NCBI GenBank assembly: GCA_024102975.1
Contig: JAGFJD010000154.1
Location: forward strand, 1-37,379
Length of the DNA: 37,379 nt
Reading direction: 5' to 3'
Origin: Phaeodactylibacter sp.
GTDB taxonomy: Bacteria; Bacteroidota; Bacteroidia; Chitinophagales; Saprospiraceae
Both the position numbers and the translations under genes were made by a program. This document shows positions 8,201 through 14,795 of the stretch, in pieces. The notes under the pieces are model-generated. The model made no database searches. It worked only from the letters and a program-made list of their open reading frames with translations, and had not been told where the DNA came from. How positions within the stretch are numbered: the first letter of the stretch is position 1; every line of letters begins with the position of its first letter.

Positions 8201-10105
8201 TCCGGCATTAAAGCCACCGTACTGGCCGATACCCTGCTGGTCAACAATAACGACTGGGGCGCCCTGCGCCTGGACGCCGAGGCGGCCGACCTGAAAACCC
8301 CGTTTCATGCCTTTCTTTCGATTACCAAAGACACCTCCCAGCTACTGGTGGAAGGCGCTTATAACCCCGCAGATATTGGCGGCGAAGCGGAAATCCCCGA
8401 ACACCGGCGGGCCAACTACTTTGATTTCAACCTCGACGTGTCGGCCTTCCCGGTGAACATCGCCGAGTACTGGATCGGCTCCAGCGTTTCCAATACGGTG
8501 GGCAGTTTCAACGCCAGCCTCAAGATTCAGGGATTTCCCGATGCACCCCGCCCCAGCGGCTTTATTACGGTCCGGAACGGCGCCACAACTGTCGATTACC
8601 TCCAAACCCGCTATTTCTTTAAAGAAGGTTATGTCAGCGTCAACGATTACCTGTTTGACGCTACCGGGACCAAAGTCCGGGATGAATTCAACAATACGGC
8701 TACGGTGAAAGGCGGCATTACTCACGACCACCTCAAACACCTGGGCATCAACGCCCGCCTCGAAACGGGCCGCTTCCTGGCCCTGAACACCAAAAAAGGA
8801 GACAACGAGCTCTTCTACGGCCGGGCCATCGGCCAGGGCGAAGTCCTCTTCAACGGCCCTTTCGACAAGGTGGATATCTACGTCAACGCCACAGTAGGAG
8901 AGGGGACCCGCCTGGTCATCCCGGTGAGCTACGGCGAAGATGCCTCCGAACTCAGTTTTATCCGCTTCCGCGAACGCCCCGAAGAGGCCGGCCAACGCCC
9001 CGACCGGGAAGAACCCACCGGCGTCAACCTGGAGATGGATTTGTTCATAACCGAAGAAGCCCAGGGCGAGATCATCTTTGACGAACAGGCCGGAGACATC
9101 ATCAAGGGCAACGGCCGGGGCAATATCCGCATCCTGGTGCCCCGCAACGGCGATTTTCAGATGTTCGGCGACTACGTCATCGAGCGCGGCGATTACCTCT
9201 TTACCCTCTACAACGTCGTCAACAAGGAGTTCAGCATCAAGAAGGGGGGGATCATCAGCTGGTCGGGCGACCCCTTCGGCGCCCAAATCCGCCTGGAAGC
9301 GGAATATGAGGACCTCTCCACCTCGGTGGCCAACTTCATCCAGGAATATCTCTCCGAAGCCTCCCCCCAGGTCAAAAACGACGCCAGCAAGGCCACCGAC
9401 ATCAACCTGACGATGGACCTGCGGGGCGACCTGCTTCAGCCGCTGATCAACTTCGACCTGGAATTTCCCCAGCTTACCGGCGAGCTGCAGACCCTGACCG
9501 ACAGCAAGCTCCGCGTGATCCGGCAGGATCCCAACGAACTGAACCGCCAGGTGTTCGGCCTTATTGTCGTCGGGCAGTTCCTGCCTTCCGACCTGGCTAT
9601 TCAGGGCAGCGAGATCTTCTACAACACCGTCAGCGAATTCGTCTCCAACCAGCTGTCCCTCCTGCTCACTGAACTTTTTTCGGAATTTTTTACCGATGGC
9701 AGCGCCCTGTCCGGCATCGACTTCGATATCGCCTACAACCAGTACCAGGCCGACATCGGCGAACAGGAAGAACTGCGGCGGGGCGACGAATTCCAGGTGC
9801 GCCTGCGCCAGGAGTTCTTCAACGACCGCCTCACCATCCAGGTCGGCGGCAACGTCGACATCGGCAACAGCGCCTACACCACCCCCGAGGCCAGCGGCAC
9901 CTTCGTGGGCAACGACCTGGTCATCGAATACGTCCTCAACCGCGACCGCACCCTCAAACTGCGGGTCTACCAGCGCCTGGAGCCGGACATCGGCGGGGGC
10001 AGCCGCCTGGAAATAGGCACCGGCATCAGCTACCGCAAGGAGTTCGACAACTTCGGAGAGTTTATCCGCAGCTTCCGGCGCGATGGGAAACGGGTGGGGA
10101 ATTGA
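5201..10105 (+). CDS. tamB: TamB/YtfN-family inter-membrane bridge protein
   Basis: A 1634-residue protein with a short basic cytoplasmic N-terminus, one membrane anchor at about residues 31-49, and a very long periplasmic body rich in alternating beta strands. The last ~350 residues carry the conserved TamB (DUF490) domain, including NGRGNIRI, the FxMFGDYVIERGDYLF region and the final outer-membrane-directed strands. AsmA-like/TamB proteins form a hydrophobic groove linking inner and outer membranes; they are implicated in phospholipid transport and outer-membrane protein assembly. Length is typical for Bacteroidota members. It is not beside a visible tamA or bamA-like partner here. The large antisense frames over this gene are composition shadows. 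Confidence 0.93.
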   Translation: MEEREEGLQPEQKRPPRWKAAALFALRWIQRLVVAALFLLLGIVLLLQVPAVQNWAAQKSTAALSRALETTVSVKRLNLAFLDRLVLEEFYVEGIGAGDTAIYSKRLYANISLNPVTIFLRGLVVEEIALDSAIVNIRTPEGSSQSNIQILLSRLFPADTAALKKEKRPFKLEVQKLSLADVHFLQEDKVKGKRLSVILQRGELVIEELNLPENYVHAQSVDLENPYVRIDDYPEKPLPGTDTTALPEQLPENSLDERQPFYATIGQLRVAEGKFSLHNWLKAPVKTTPAEELDFKHLDVYDINIGIDYFSFCEDSLDFEGQVRQLALRDLSGFVLENLSVGQGRVWCKGMELNGLNIKTPYSEIGDTLIFKYNGYEAFTEFPDRVRMYGHLDKSQVRLRDIMTFATGLKQNTFFRLNKDRLLFIDGRVKGRVNNLDGEELSIALEDNSFVMEGSFRSRDLTHRQSETLNLDLAKLKTSMNTLRQLIPNFAPPPNFDRLGQLSFKGRFDGYFSDFVAYGELASSLGRARMDMRMNLKQGRAKANYSGKLTLSNFDLGGWSQNSDFGLVTFTSAVSDGYGLTAETAQAALTAEVQSFVFKGYNYQNASLTGELKKNLFSGQFAIQDDNIDFSFLGKVDFTDTIPKFNFNAFVNKLDLKPLNLAGENMAISGDVSLDLRDSRFSNMEGTGQVKNFLLRHARLGNISVDSVFFSSEFIGKDKKRFEVHSEIADATLEGAFDIEQVPVAFMQYLSRNFPEFFQRLGLKAPEKEVRPQSFSFNARISDSKNLLAVFDSRLGAIRNATVEGYFDNVLDSIWAFVDVPQFRFDKIELNGAGVMIRLEQSFGNIDLAVAEPVLNQKTYLSPVKVLGLLERDTFDIALAYESEGMSFLDKLNLNARLFLPDSLNYRVEFSQSNLVLLETPWLINNKNYITFRKGQIDTRNFLLTNGSRQIKLEGVADKGLRLGLYNFDFSFIDDIWDYDQLDFAGRFNVIAEVENIFQLSGIKATVLADTLLVNNNDWGALRLDAEAADLKTPFHAFLSITKDTSQLLVEGAYNPADIGGEAEIPEHRRANYFDFNLDVSAFPVNIAEYWIGSSVSNTVGSFNASLKIQGFPDAPRPSGFITVRNGATTVDYLQTRYFFKEGYVSVNDYLFDATGTKVRDEFNNTATVKGGITHDHLKHLGINARLETGRFLALNTKKGDNELFYGRAIGQGEVLFNGPFDKVDIYVNATVGEGTRLVIPVSYGEDASELSFIRFRERPEEAGQRPDREEPTGVNLEMDLFITEEAQGEIIFDEQAGDIIKGNGRGNIRILVPRNGDFQMFGDYVIERGDYLFTLYNVVNKEFSIKKGGIISWSGDPFGAQIRLEAEYEDLSTSVANFIQEYLSEASPQVKNDASKATDINLTMDLRGDLLQPLINFDLEFPQLTGELQTLTDSKLRVIRQDPNELNRQVFGLIVVGQFLPSDLAIQGSEIFYNTVSEFVSNQLSLLLTELFSEFFTDGSALSGIDFDIAYNQYQADIGEQEELRRGDEFQVRLRQEFFNDRLTIQVGGNVDIGNSAYTTPEASGTFVGNDLVIEYVLNRDRTLKLRVYQRLEPDIGGGSRLEIGTGISYRKEFDNFGEFIRSFRRDGKRVGN

Positions 10106-10159
10106 CCGGGCCGCCTGTTGCGAATGTGAGATTTGATGGTGATGGCAGGGAACAGCCCG

Positions 10160-10231
10160 CTCAACCTCAACCTCAGCCTCAACCTCAGCCTCAGCCTCAG
10201 CCTCAGCCTCAACCTCAACCTCAGCCTCAAC
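10160..10231 (+). repeat. Hexanucleotide tandem repeat (CTCARC)x12
   Basis: Twelve perfect back-to-back copies of a 6-bp unit, CTCAAC or CTCAGC, between the tamB stop and the ccmB start. The A/G at the fifth position gives the order A A G A G G G G A A G A. The repeat lies 29 bp upstream of the ccmB ATG. It creates artificial open frames encoding Leu-Asn/Leu-Ser repeats on one strand and Arg-Leu repeats on the other; I do not treat those as genes. Confidence 0.97.
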
Positions 10232-10260
10232 CGCTGTAAAAAATTCCCTATTTTCACCCC

Positions 10261-10920
10261 ATGGAAATATTCAGAGAGATCGCCCACCTCCTGCGCAAGG
10301 ACATTCGCCTGGAACTGCGCACCAGCTATGCCATCAGCGGCATCCTGCTGTACGTCTTTTCCACCATTTTTATCGTGTATATGGCTTTTCAGAAGATTCA
10401 GCCCAATGTGTGGAACGCCCTGTTCTGGATCATCATCCTGTTCGCGTCGGTCAGCGCCATCGTCAAGAGCTTTGTGCAGGAGAACAGCGCCCGCCAGCTC
10501 TACTATTACAGCCTGGCCAATCCCGTTTCCGTCCTGTTGTCCAAGATCGTCTACAACATCTTGTTGTTGCTCTCGCTCAGCCTGCTGACCTGGCTGGGGT
10601 TCAGCCTGGTGGCCGGCAGCCCGGTGAAGGATACCGGCCAGTTCTTCCTGGCCCTGCTGCTGGGCAGCGTCGGCTTTTCCATTACTTTTACCTTTATCGC
10701 CGCCATTTCCTCCAAGGCGGACAACAACGCCACCCTGATGGCCATCCTCAGCTTCCCCCTGGTCATCCCCATCCTGATGACGCTGATCAAGCTCTCCGCC
10801 AACGCCCTGCGCCTCATGCAGGACACCGCCGTGCAGAGCGATATCCTCATCCTGCTGGCCATCGACCTGATGCTGCTGGGGGTAGGGCTGGCCCTGTTTC
10901 CTTTTCTTTGGCGGGATTGA
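10261..10920 (+). CDS. ccmB: Haem exporter membrane subunit CcmB
   Basis: 219 residues with about six membrane segments, the normal size for CcmB, the integral subunit of the CcmAB(C) complex in system I cytochrome c maturation. Recognisable family features are the amphipathic start EIAHLLRKDIRLELRTSYA, the QENSARQLYYYSLANPVSVLLSK segment near residue 75-95, and the Leu-rich fourth segment. No ccmA ATPase gene is adjacent; in Bacteroidota it is often elsewhere. The next plus-strand gene, ccmC, is functionally linked but lies beyond a 281-bp gap containing a strong hairpin, so the two may not be simply co-transcribed. Confidence 0.92.
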   Translation: MEIFREIAHLLRKDIRLELRTSYAISGILLYVFSTIFIVYMAFQKIQPNVWNALFWIIILFASVSAIVKSFVQENSARQLYYYSLANPVSVLLSKIVYNILLLLSLSLLTWLGFSLVAGSPVKDTGQFFLALLLGSVGFSITFTFIAAISSKADNNATLMAILSFPLVIPILMTLIKLSANALRLMQDTAVQSDILILLAIDLMLLGVGLALFPFLWRD

Positions 10921-10922
10921 GA

Positions 10923-10932
10923 GGGGGGGGGG
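10923..10932 (+). repeat. Homopolymeric G10 tract
   Basis: Ten consecutive G residues beginning 2 bp after the ccmB stop codon. Such tracts are prone to slippage. Here it is intergenic, so length change would alter only the ccmB 3' end or spacing. It could also be an assembly-sensitive site. Confidence 0.9.
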
Positions 10933-10974
10933 ATAATATTAAATGACGGGATTGATGTCTTGCAATAGGTTAAT

Positions 10975-10993
10975 GTATTTGATAATCAAATAC
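10975..10993. promoter_or_regulatory. 19-nt perfect palindrome, operator-like
   Basis: GTATTTGAT, one A, then ATCAAATAC: two 9-nt arms with exact dyad symmetry around a single base, in the ccmB-ccmC gap about 100 bp upstream of the promoter-like motif at 11081. The size and symmetry are typical of a dimeric regulator's binding site (for example Crp/Fnr- or MarR-sized operators), but no regulator gene is nearby and AT-rich spacers can form such sites by chance. Confidence 0.4.
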
Positions 10994-11080
10994 TTGTATT
11001 GGAATCTATGCCAGGTTCCCAAAGAATAACCCCTGTCAGAGAGCGGTTCAACTGTCCCGGTAATTGTCCGGAAAAAAGGG

Positions 11081-11088
11081 TAACTTTG
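11081..11088 (+). promoter_or_regulatory. Bacteroidota -7 promoter motif upstream of ccmC
   Basis: TAACTTTG fits the TAnnTTTG -7 consensus of Bacteroidota housekeeping promoters exactly. A TTG at 11064-11066 is the nearest candidate for the -33 element but is only 14 nt away, shorter than the usual spacing. Transcription would start near 11095 and run directly into the hairpin at 11112-11168, before ccmC. Confidence 0.5.
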
Positions 11089-11111
11089 CGGTAGCCAACC
11101 TGCACGATATT

Positions 11112-11168
11112 CCCGGCTAGTGGCCAGGCGAACTTTAAGTCGCCTGGCCACTAGCCGGGCGGTTTTTT
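11112..11168 (+). terminator. Strong hairpin plus T6 ahead of ccmC (terminator or attenuator)
   Basis: A perfect 20-bp stem (11112-11131 with 11140-11159) around an 8-nt loop ACTTTAAG, followed after CGG by six T residues at 11163-11168. The geometry is that of an intrinsic terminator on the plus strand. It sits about 190 bp after ccmB but only 33 bp before the probable ccmC ATG, and downstream of the -7 motif at 11081, so it may end a short RNA or attenuate ccmC rather than simply end ccmB. Confidence 0.8.
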
Positions 11169-11201
11169 CGTTTGATGCTTCACCGTCAAATTTTTCAAAC
11201 C

Positions 11202-12257
11202 ATGCTCAAAAAATACTGGTGGAAAGCCCTTTCGGTAATCATTCTGACCTACGTCTTCATCGCGGGGATGACGGTCCCGCTCAGCCCCGGCATTGAGCGG
11301 GTGGCGCCCTCCAGCGTCCGGACTGGCGACGAGGTCACCCTCGAAGTGCTGGGCTATAACTCCCGCTACGACGAAGGCGGCCAGGTGCGCGCCTGGCTGA
11401 AGCTGGACAACGAACGGGCCCTGGCAGCCGAATCGGTAGAGGTGGAGAGCGGCCGCCGCCTGAAAGCCTTTTTCCGCATCCCGGAATACCTGCCGGTGGA
11501 CCGAAAAGTGCAGGACTTTACCCTCATCCTGGACAATGAGAAGGACGGCGCCTCGGTGCTGCCCAGCGCCGTTTTCGTCACCCAGGATTCCATCGACCCG
11601 GAGATGGGGCTAAAGGCCTGGACGAACAGCCCCGTGGAGAACCTGCACGAAGAATGGGCGATGACTTTTCCCTTTCGTAATATACTCTCGGAAACCATCC
11701 GCAATACCTACTTCCACGTGCCGCTCTGGTTCGCCATGATCTTCATCTTCATCGCTTCGGTGGCCCACAGCATCCGCTACCTGCGCGGCGGCAGCCTGGA
11801 GGCGGACAACAAAGCGGAATCCTATACCCGGGTGGGAATTTTGCTGGGCATCCTCGGCCTGGCGACCGGCGCCGTCTGGGCGCGCCACACCTGGGGCGAC
11901 TACTGGAGCGGCGACGTGAAGCAGAACATGACCGCCATCGCCCTGCTCATCTATTTCGCCTACTTCATCCTGCGCGCCGTTTTCGAAGACCCGGAGAAGA
12001 AGGCCCGAATTTCGGCCGTGTACAACATCTTCGCCTTCACAGCCCTCATCCCCCTCATCTACGTCATCCCCCGCCTGACCGACAGCCTGCACCCCGGCGC
12101 CGGCGGCAACCCCGCCTTCGGTACGCAGGACCTGGATAATACCATGCGCATGGTGTTCTACCCGGCTGTGATCGGCTGGACGTTGCTGGGCTTCTGGATG
12201 GGCAATTTGCTGCATCGGATGGGAAGGTTGCGGCTGAAGTTGATGGATGCGTTGTAG
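11202..12257 (+). CDS. ccmC: CcmC/CcsA-type haem-handling protein with inserted periplasmic domain
   Basis: 351 residues from the ATG at 11202 (MLKKYWWKAL); an in-frame TTG/ATG lies 27-30 bp upstream but would start within or right beside the terminator T-run. After one membrane segment (about 8-28) comes a 120-residue periplasmic beta-rich, Ig-like region, then about five further segments. CcmC features are visible: FHVPLW with His172 (equivalent to E. coli His60), the Trp-rich loop WGDYWSGD at 231-238, and DSLHPG with His297 (equivalent to His184). These bind haem for transfer to CcmE in cytochrome c maturation. The Trp motif is divergent from the usual WGxxWxWD form. The extra N-terminal domain makes it longer than proteobacterial CcmC. 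The AT-rich island begins right after its stop. Confidence 0.88.
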   Translation: MLKKYWWKALSVIILTYVFIAGMTVPLSPGIERVAPSSVRTGDEVTLEVLGYNSRYDEGGQVRAWLKLDNERALAAESVEVESGRRLKAFFRIPEYLPVDRKVQDFTLILDNEKDGASVLPSAVFVTQDSIDPEMGLKAWTNSPVENLHEEWAMTFPFRNILSETIRNTYFHVPLWFAMIFIFIASVAHSIRYLRGGSLEADNKAESYTRVGILLGILGLATGAVWARHTWGDYWSGDVKQNMTAIALLIYFAYFILRAVFEDPEKKARISAVYNIFAFTALIPLIYVIPRLTDSLHPGAGGNPAFGTQDLDNTMRMVFYPAVIGWTLLGFWMGNLLHRMGRLRLKLMDAL

Positions 12258-12756
12258 GGTGAGAGGATTTCTTTATTTCAGGAATAAATAACCAAGGCGA
12301 AGGTTCCCGGTCTTAGCAGTGCCCTGAGAAGCGATTCTTCACGCCGGATAAAGGAAAAAGCACTCCTGAAAAAACGACAGTTCTTGATTGTACGTTGCTT
12401 AATTCTAAATAACGTGAGAGGTATTTGACTTGAGAATGTTAGAGGGAGGCACGTATTGGAAGGATAGAACGCCCACAAAATCTTAGGAAAAGTTAAAAAA
12501 TAGATTAAGAGTAAACGGAGTGAAGGGTAACAAAACAAAGGATAAAACGTTAAATTTATTGGCTTAGCGGTTGAGTTTAAAAAATCGCCTAGCAATTGCA
12601 CCAGTCATATTTACCGTAAAATTGGCGAAAAATTATATCTTCATGCCTTTCCTTTCTTTGCATTGTCATATTTAACACATTTACGGCTCTTTATGAGCTA
12701 TTGAAGAATCTAGGCTTTGGAGAAGGTTTGCCAATGTTCTTAAAAGCGCAAGTGAA
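12258..12756. other. AT-rich gene-free region at the left edge of the island
   Basis: About 500 bp where composition changes abruptly from GC-rich to AT-rich. A minus-strand 107-codon frame at 12278-12601 has no recognisable features and I do not accept it. No integrase, transposase, tRNA fragment or clear direct repeat matching the right edge was found. The promoter of the six-gene operon should lie in its last ~150 bp; TAGGCTTTG at about 12711-12719 is one base off the TAnnTTTG spacing and is the best candidate. Confidence 0.5.
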
Positions 12757-13191
12757 ATGGCAGATATTCATGACAGAAAAACGCGCAGTTACAACATGAG
12801 TCAAATCAGGTCAAAAGACACAAAACCTGAAATGATAGTTCGAAAGTACCTGTTCGGCAAAGGTTACCGTTATCGGCTACACGATAAAAAACTTCCCGGA
12901 AAACCTGATTTGGTTTTGCCCAAATTCAATACAGTAATTTTTGTTAACGGATGCTTCTGGCATGGACATGAAGGTTGTAAATACTATGTAGTACCCAAAA
13001 CAAGAACAGAATGGTGGTTGAACAAAATCAACCGAAACAAGGATTTAGATTTAAAAAACATCAATAAACTAAAATCAGATGGATGGAAAGTTATAATAAT
13101 CTTTGAGTGTGAACTAAAAGACAGGAAAGCTGAAAAGACGTTAAATAAAATAGTAAAGCTGTTAGAAGCAAATGGAAATACCTATCATTGA
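12757..13191 (+). CDS. vsr: Very short patch repair endonuclease (Vsr)
   Basis: 144 residues, the usual Vsr length. Vsr nicks beside T in T:G mismatches made when 5-methylcytosine deaminates, starting repair. Family landmarks align well with the E. coli enzyme: MSQIRSKDTKPE at 14-25 (catalytic Glu25), GKPDLVLPK with Asp51, NGCFWHGHEGCKY at 64-76 including His69, His71 and Cys74 for zinc, KTRTEWWLNKINRN at 81-94, and FECEL with Cys118. Positions 63 and 64, Thr and His in E. coli, are Val and Asn here; similar replacements occur in other homologues as I recall, but the effect on catalysis is unsure. Its 3' end overlaps the methyltransferase start by 20 bp, fitting its role of guarding methylated sites. 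Confidence 0.95.
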   Translation: MADIHDRKTRSYNMSQIRSKDTKPEMIVRKYLFGKGYRYRLHDKKLPGKPDLVLPKFNTVIFVNGCFWHGHEGCKYYVVPKTRTEWWLNKINRNKDLDLKNINKLKSDGWKVIIIFECELKDRKAEKTLNKIVKLLEANGNTYH

Positions 13192-14788
13192 TATTTTTGC
13201 CGGTCCGGGCGGACTTGGGGAAGGGTTTTGCAAATTTTTGAATCCGGAAACCGGCAAGAAACAATTTAAAATCGCTCTTTCGGTAGAGAAAGATGTATAT
13301 GCCCATCAGACTCTTACCCTCAGAAGTTTTTTCCGACAGTTTCCTCACGGAGGAGTTCCTTCTGATTATTATGAATTTATAAAAGGGAATATTTCACTTG
13401 AAAGTCTCTTCGACAGATGGCCATCTAAGGCAAAGAAAGCAAAAGATGAAGCATGGCATGCTGAATTGGGAGAAGGCAAGAACGCCGTATCCAATACATC
13501 CGTTGACGAAAGGATACAAAAAGCTCTCAAAGATAAAAAGGAATGGGTATTAATTGGTGGCCCACCATGTCAGGCTTATTCAGTTGTTGGGCGTGTGAGA
13601 AGACAAGAGAATATTCTTAATGAAAAGAAAGACGAGCGGGTTGGATTATACAAACAATACTTGAGGATCCTTGCCGTTCATAACCCTTCTGTTTTTGTAA
13701 TGGAAAACGTTAAAGGGTTACTTTCCGCTAAAACACAGGAAAGTCCGGTATTTTCCAGAATACTCAACGACCTCTCTGATCCGGTTGGTGCTTATCTGTC
13801 AGAATATAGAAGCAATGGCATAAAATTGGACTGCCCCGGTTACAAGATTTATTCTCTGGTTACTTTAGCTTCGGACCAGGATTTCAACAAAAACCCGGTT
13901 TTCCGTCATCAGGATTTTGTGATTGATTCTGAAAAATACGGTGTTCCCCAAACCCGCCACAGGGTAATCCTTCTGGGGATACGTAAAGACATTGATCATC
14001 TTCCGGGAGTGTTGCAATCAAAACCAGAAGTGCCTGTTTCATCCGTTTTGACAGGATTACCCAGGCTAAGAAGTGCACTTTCAAGAATGGCAGATAGTGG
14101 AGAGAGGTGGAGAACTGCAATAAATGAAATACGGAAAAAAGGCACATTAGCTGGGATTGAAAAAGACGTTAAACAGGAAATCTTGAAACAATTGGGCAAA
14201 TTATCTTCGCCCAAGAAAGATTCGGGTGGTGAATATGTGCCTTACAAAACAACCAAAATAGCCTACAGACCGGATTGGTACCTGGATGAAAAACTTGAAG
14301 GAGTTTGCAATCATGCTTCCAAAGCCCACATGGAAAGTGATTTGCTCCGCTATTTCTTTGTTGCCTGCTTTGCCAGAGTAAAAAAACGTTCCCCTAAACT
14401 GGAAGATTTTCCGGTTGCATTACTACCCGCCCATAAAAATGTTCAAGAAGGGGTTGAGGACAGGAAGTTTGCGGATCGTTTCCGGGTGCAACTTTGGGGA
14501 AGTCCGTGCAAAACGATTACAAGCCATATTGCAAAAGACGGACACTACTACATTCACCCTGATCCTACCCAATGCAGAAGTTTTACAGTCAGAGAGGCCG
14601 CCAGAATTCAGACTTTCCCAGACAGTTACTATTTCTGCGGATCGAGAACTTCACAGTATATTCAGGTGGGAAATGCAGTGCCTCCGCTGTTAGCTAATCA
14701 AATTGCAGAAGTTGTATCCTCTGTGTTTAATGCTATGAGTAGAGATGACAAAAAAATCAATTTTCATGAAACAATAACAGTTGAATGA
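13172..14788 (+). CDS. DNA (cytosine-5-)-methyltransferase
   Basis: 538 residues. Motif I DIFAGPGGLGEGF (7-19) binds S-adenosylmethionine; motif IV GGPPCQAYS (129-137) supplies the catalytic Cys133; motif VI ENV is at 178-180; motif VIII QTRHR is at 260-264; motif IX lies near 470-485 (TVREAARIQTFP); and motif X GNAVPP is at 500-505. The target-recognition region is about 270-440 and long. The gap between motifs I and IV (about 115 residues) is longer than in compact enzymes such as M.HhaI, so an insertion sits there. Target sequence cannot be read from the protein. In this operon it should mark host DNA as self, with Vsr repairing the mutagenic by-product. ATG at 13172 lies inside the end of vsr. 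Confidence 0.96.
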   Translation: MEIPIIDIFAGPGGLGEGFCKFLNPETGKKQFKIALSVEKDVYAHQTLTLRSFFRQFPHGGVPSDYYEFIKGNISLESLFDRWPSKAKKAKDEAWHAELGEGKNAVSNTSVDERIQKALKDKKEWVLIGGPPCQAYSVVGRVRRQENILNEKKDERVGLYKQYLRILAVHNPSVFVMENVKGLLSAKTQESPVFSRILNDLSDPVGAYLSEYRSNGIKLDCPGYKIYSLVTLASDQDFNKNPVFRHQDFVIDSEKYGVPQTRHRVILLGIRKDIDHLPGVLQSKPEVPVSSVLTGLPRLRSALSRMADSGERWRTAINEIRKKGTLAGIEKDVKQEILKQLGKLSSPKKDSGGEYVPYKTTKIAYRPDWYLDEKLEGVCNHASKAHMESDLLRYFFVACFARVKKRSPKLEDFPVALLPAHKNVQEGVEDRKFADRFRVQLWGSPCKTITSHIAKDGHYYIHPDPTQCRSFTVREAARIQTFPDSYYFCGSRTSQYIQVGNAVPPLLANQIAEVVSSVFNAMSRDDKKINFHETITVE

Positions 14789-14795
14789 GAAGACT

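Noticed and set aside
5651..8308. 885-codon open frame antisense to tamB
   Set aside because: Composition shadow of a GC-rich gene; the plus-strand frame has clear TamB features and the antisense product has no motif.
10030..10588. Frames encoding Arg-Leu or Leu-Asn/Ser repeats
   Set aside because: They arise from the CTCARC microsatellite and overlap ccmB in the wrong frame or strand.
12278..12601. 107-codon minus-strand frame at the left edge of the island
   Set aside because: No ribosome site, no recognisable domain, and uneven residue composition in AT-rich non-coding DNA.
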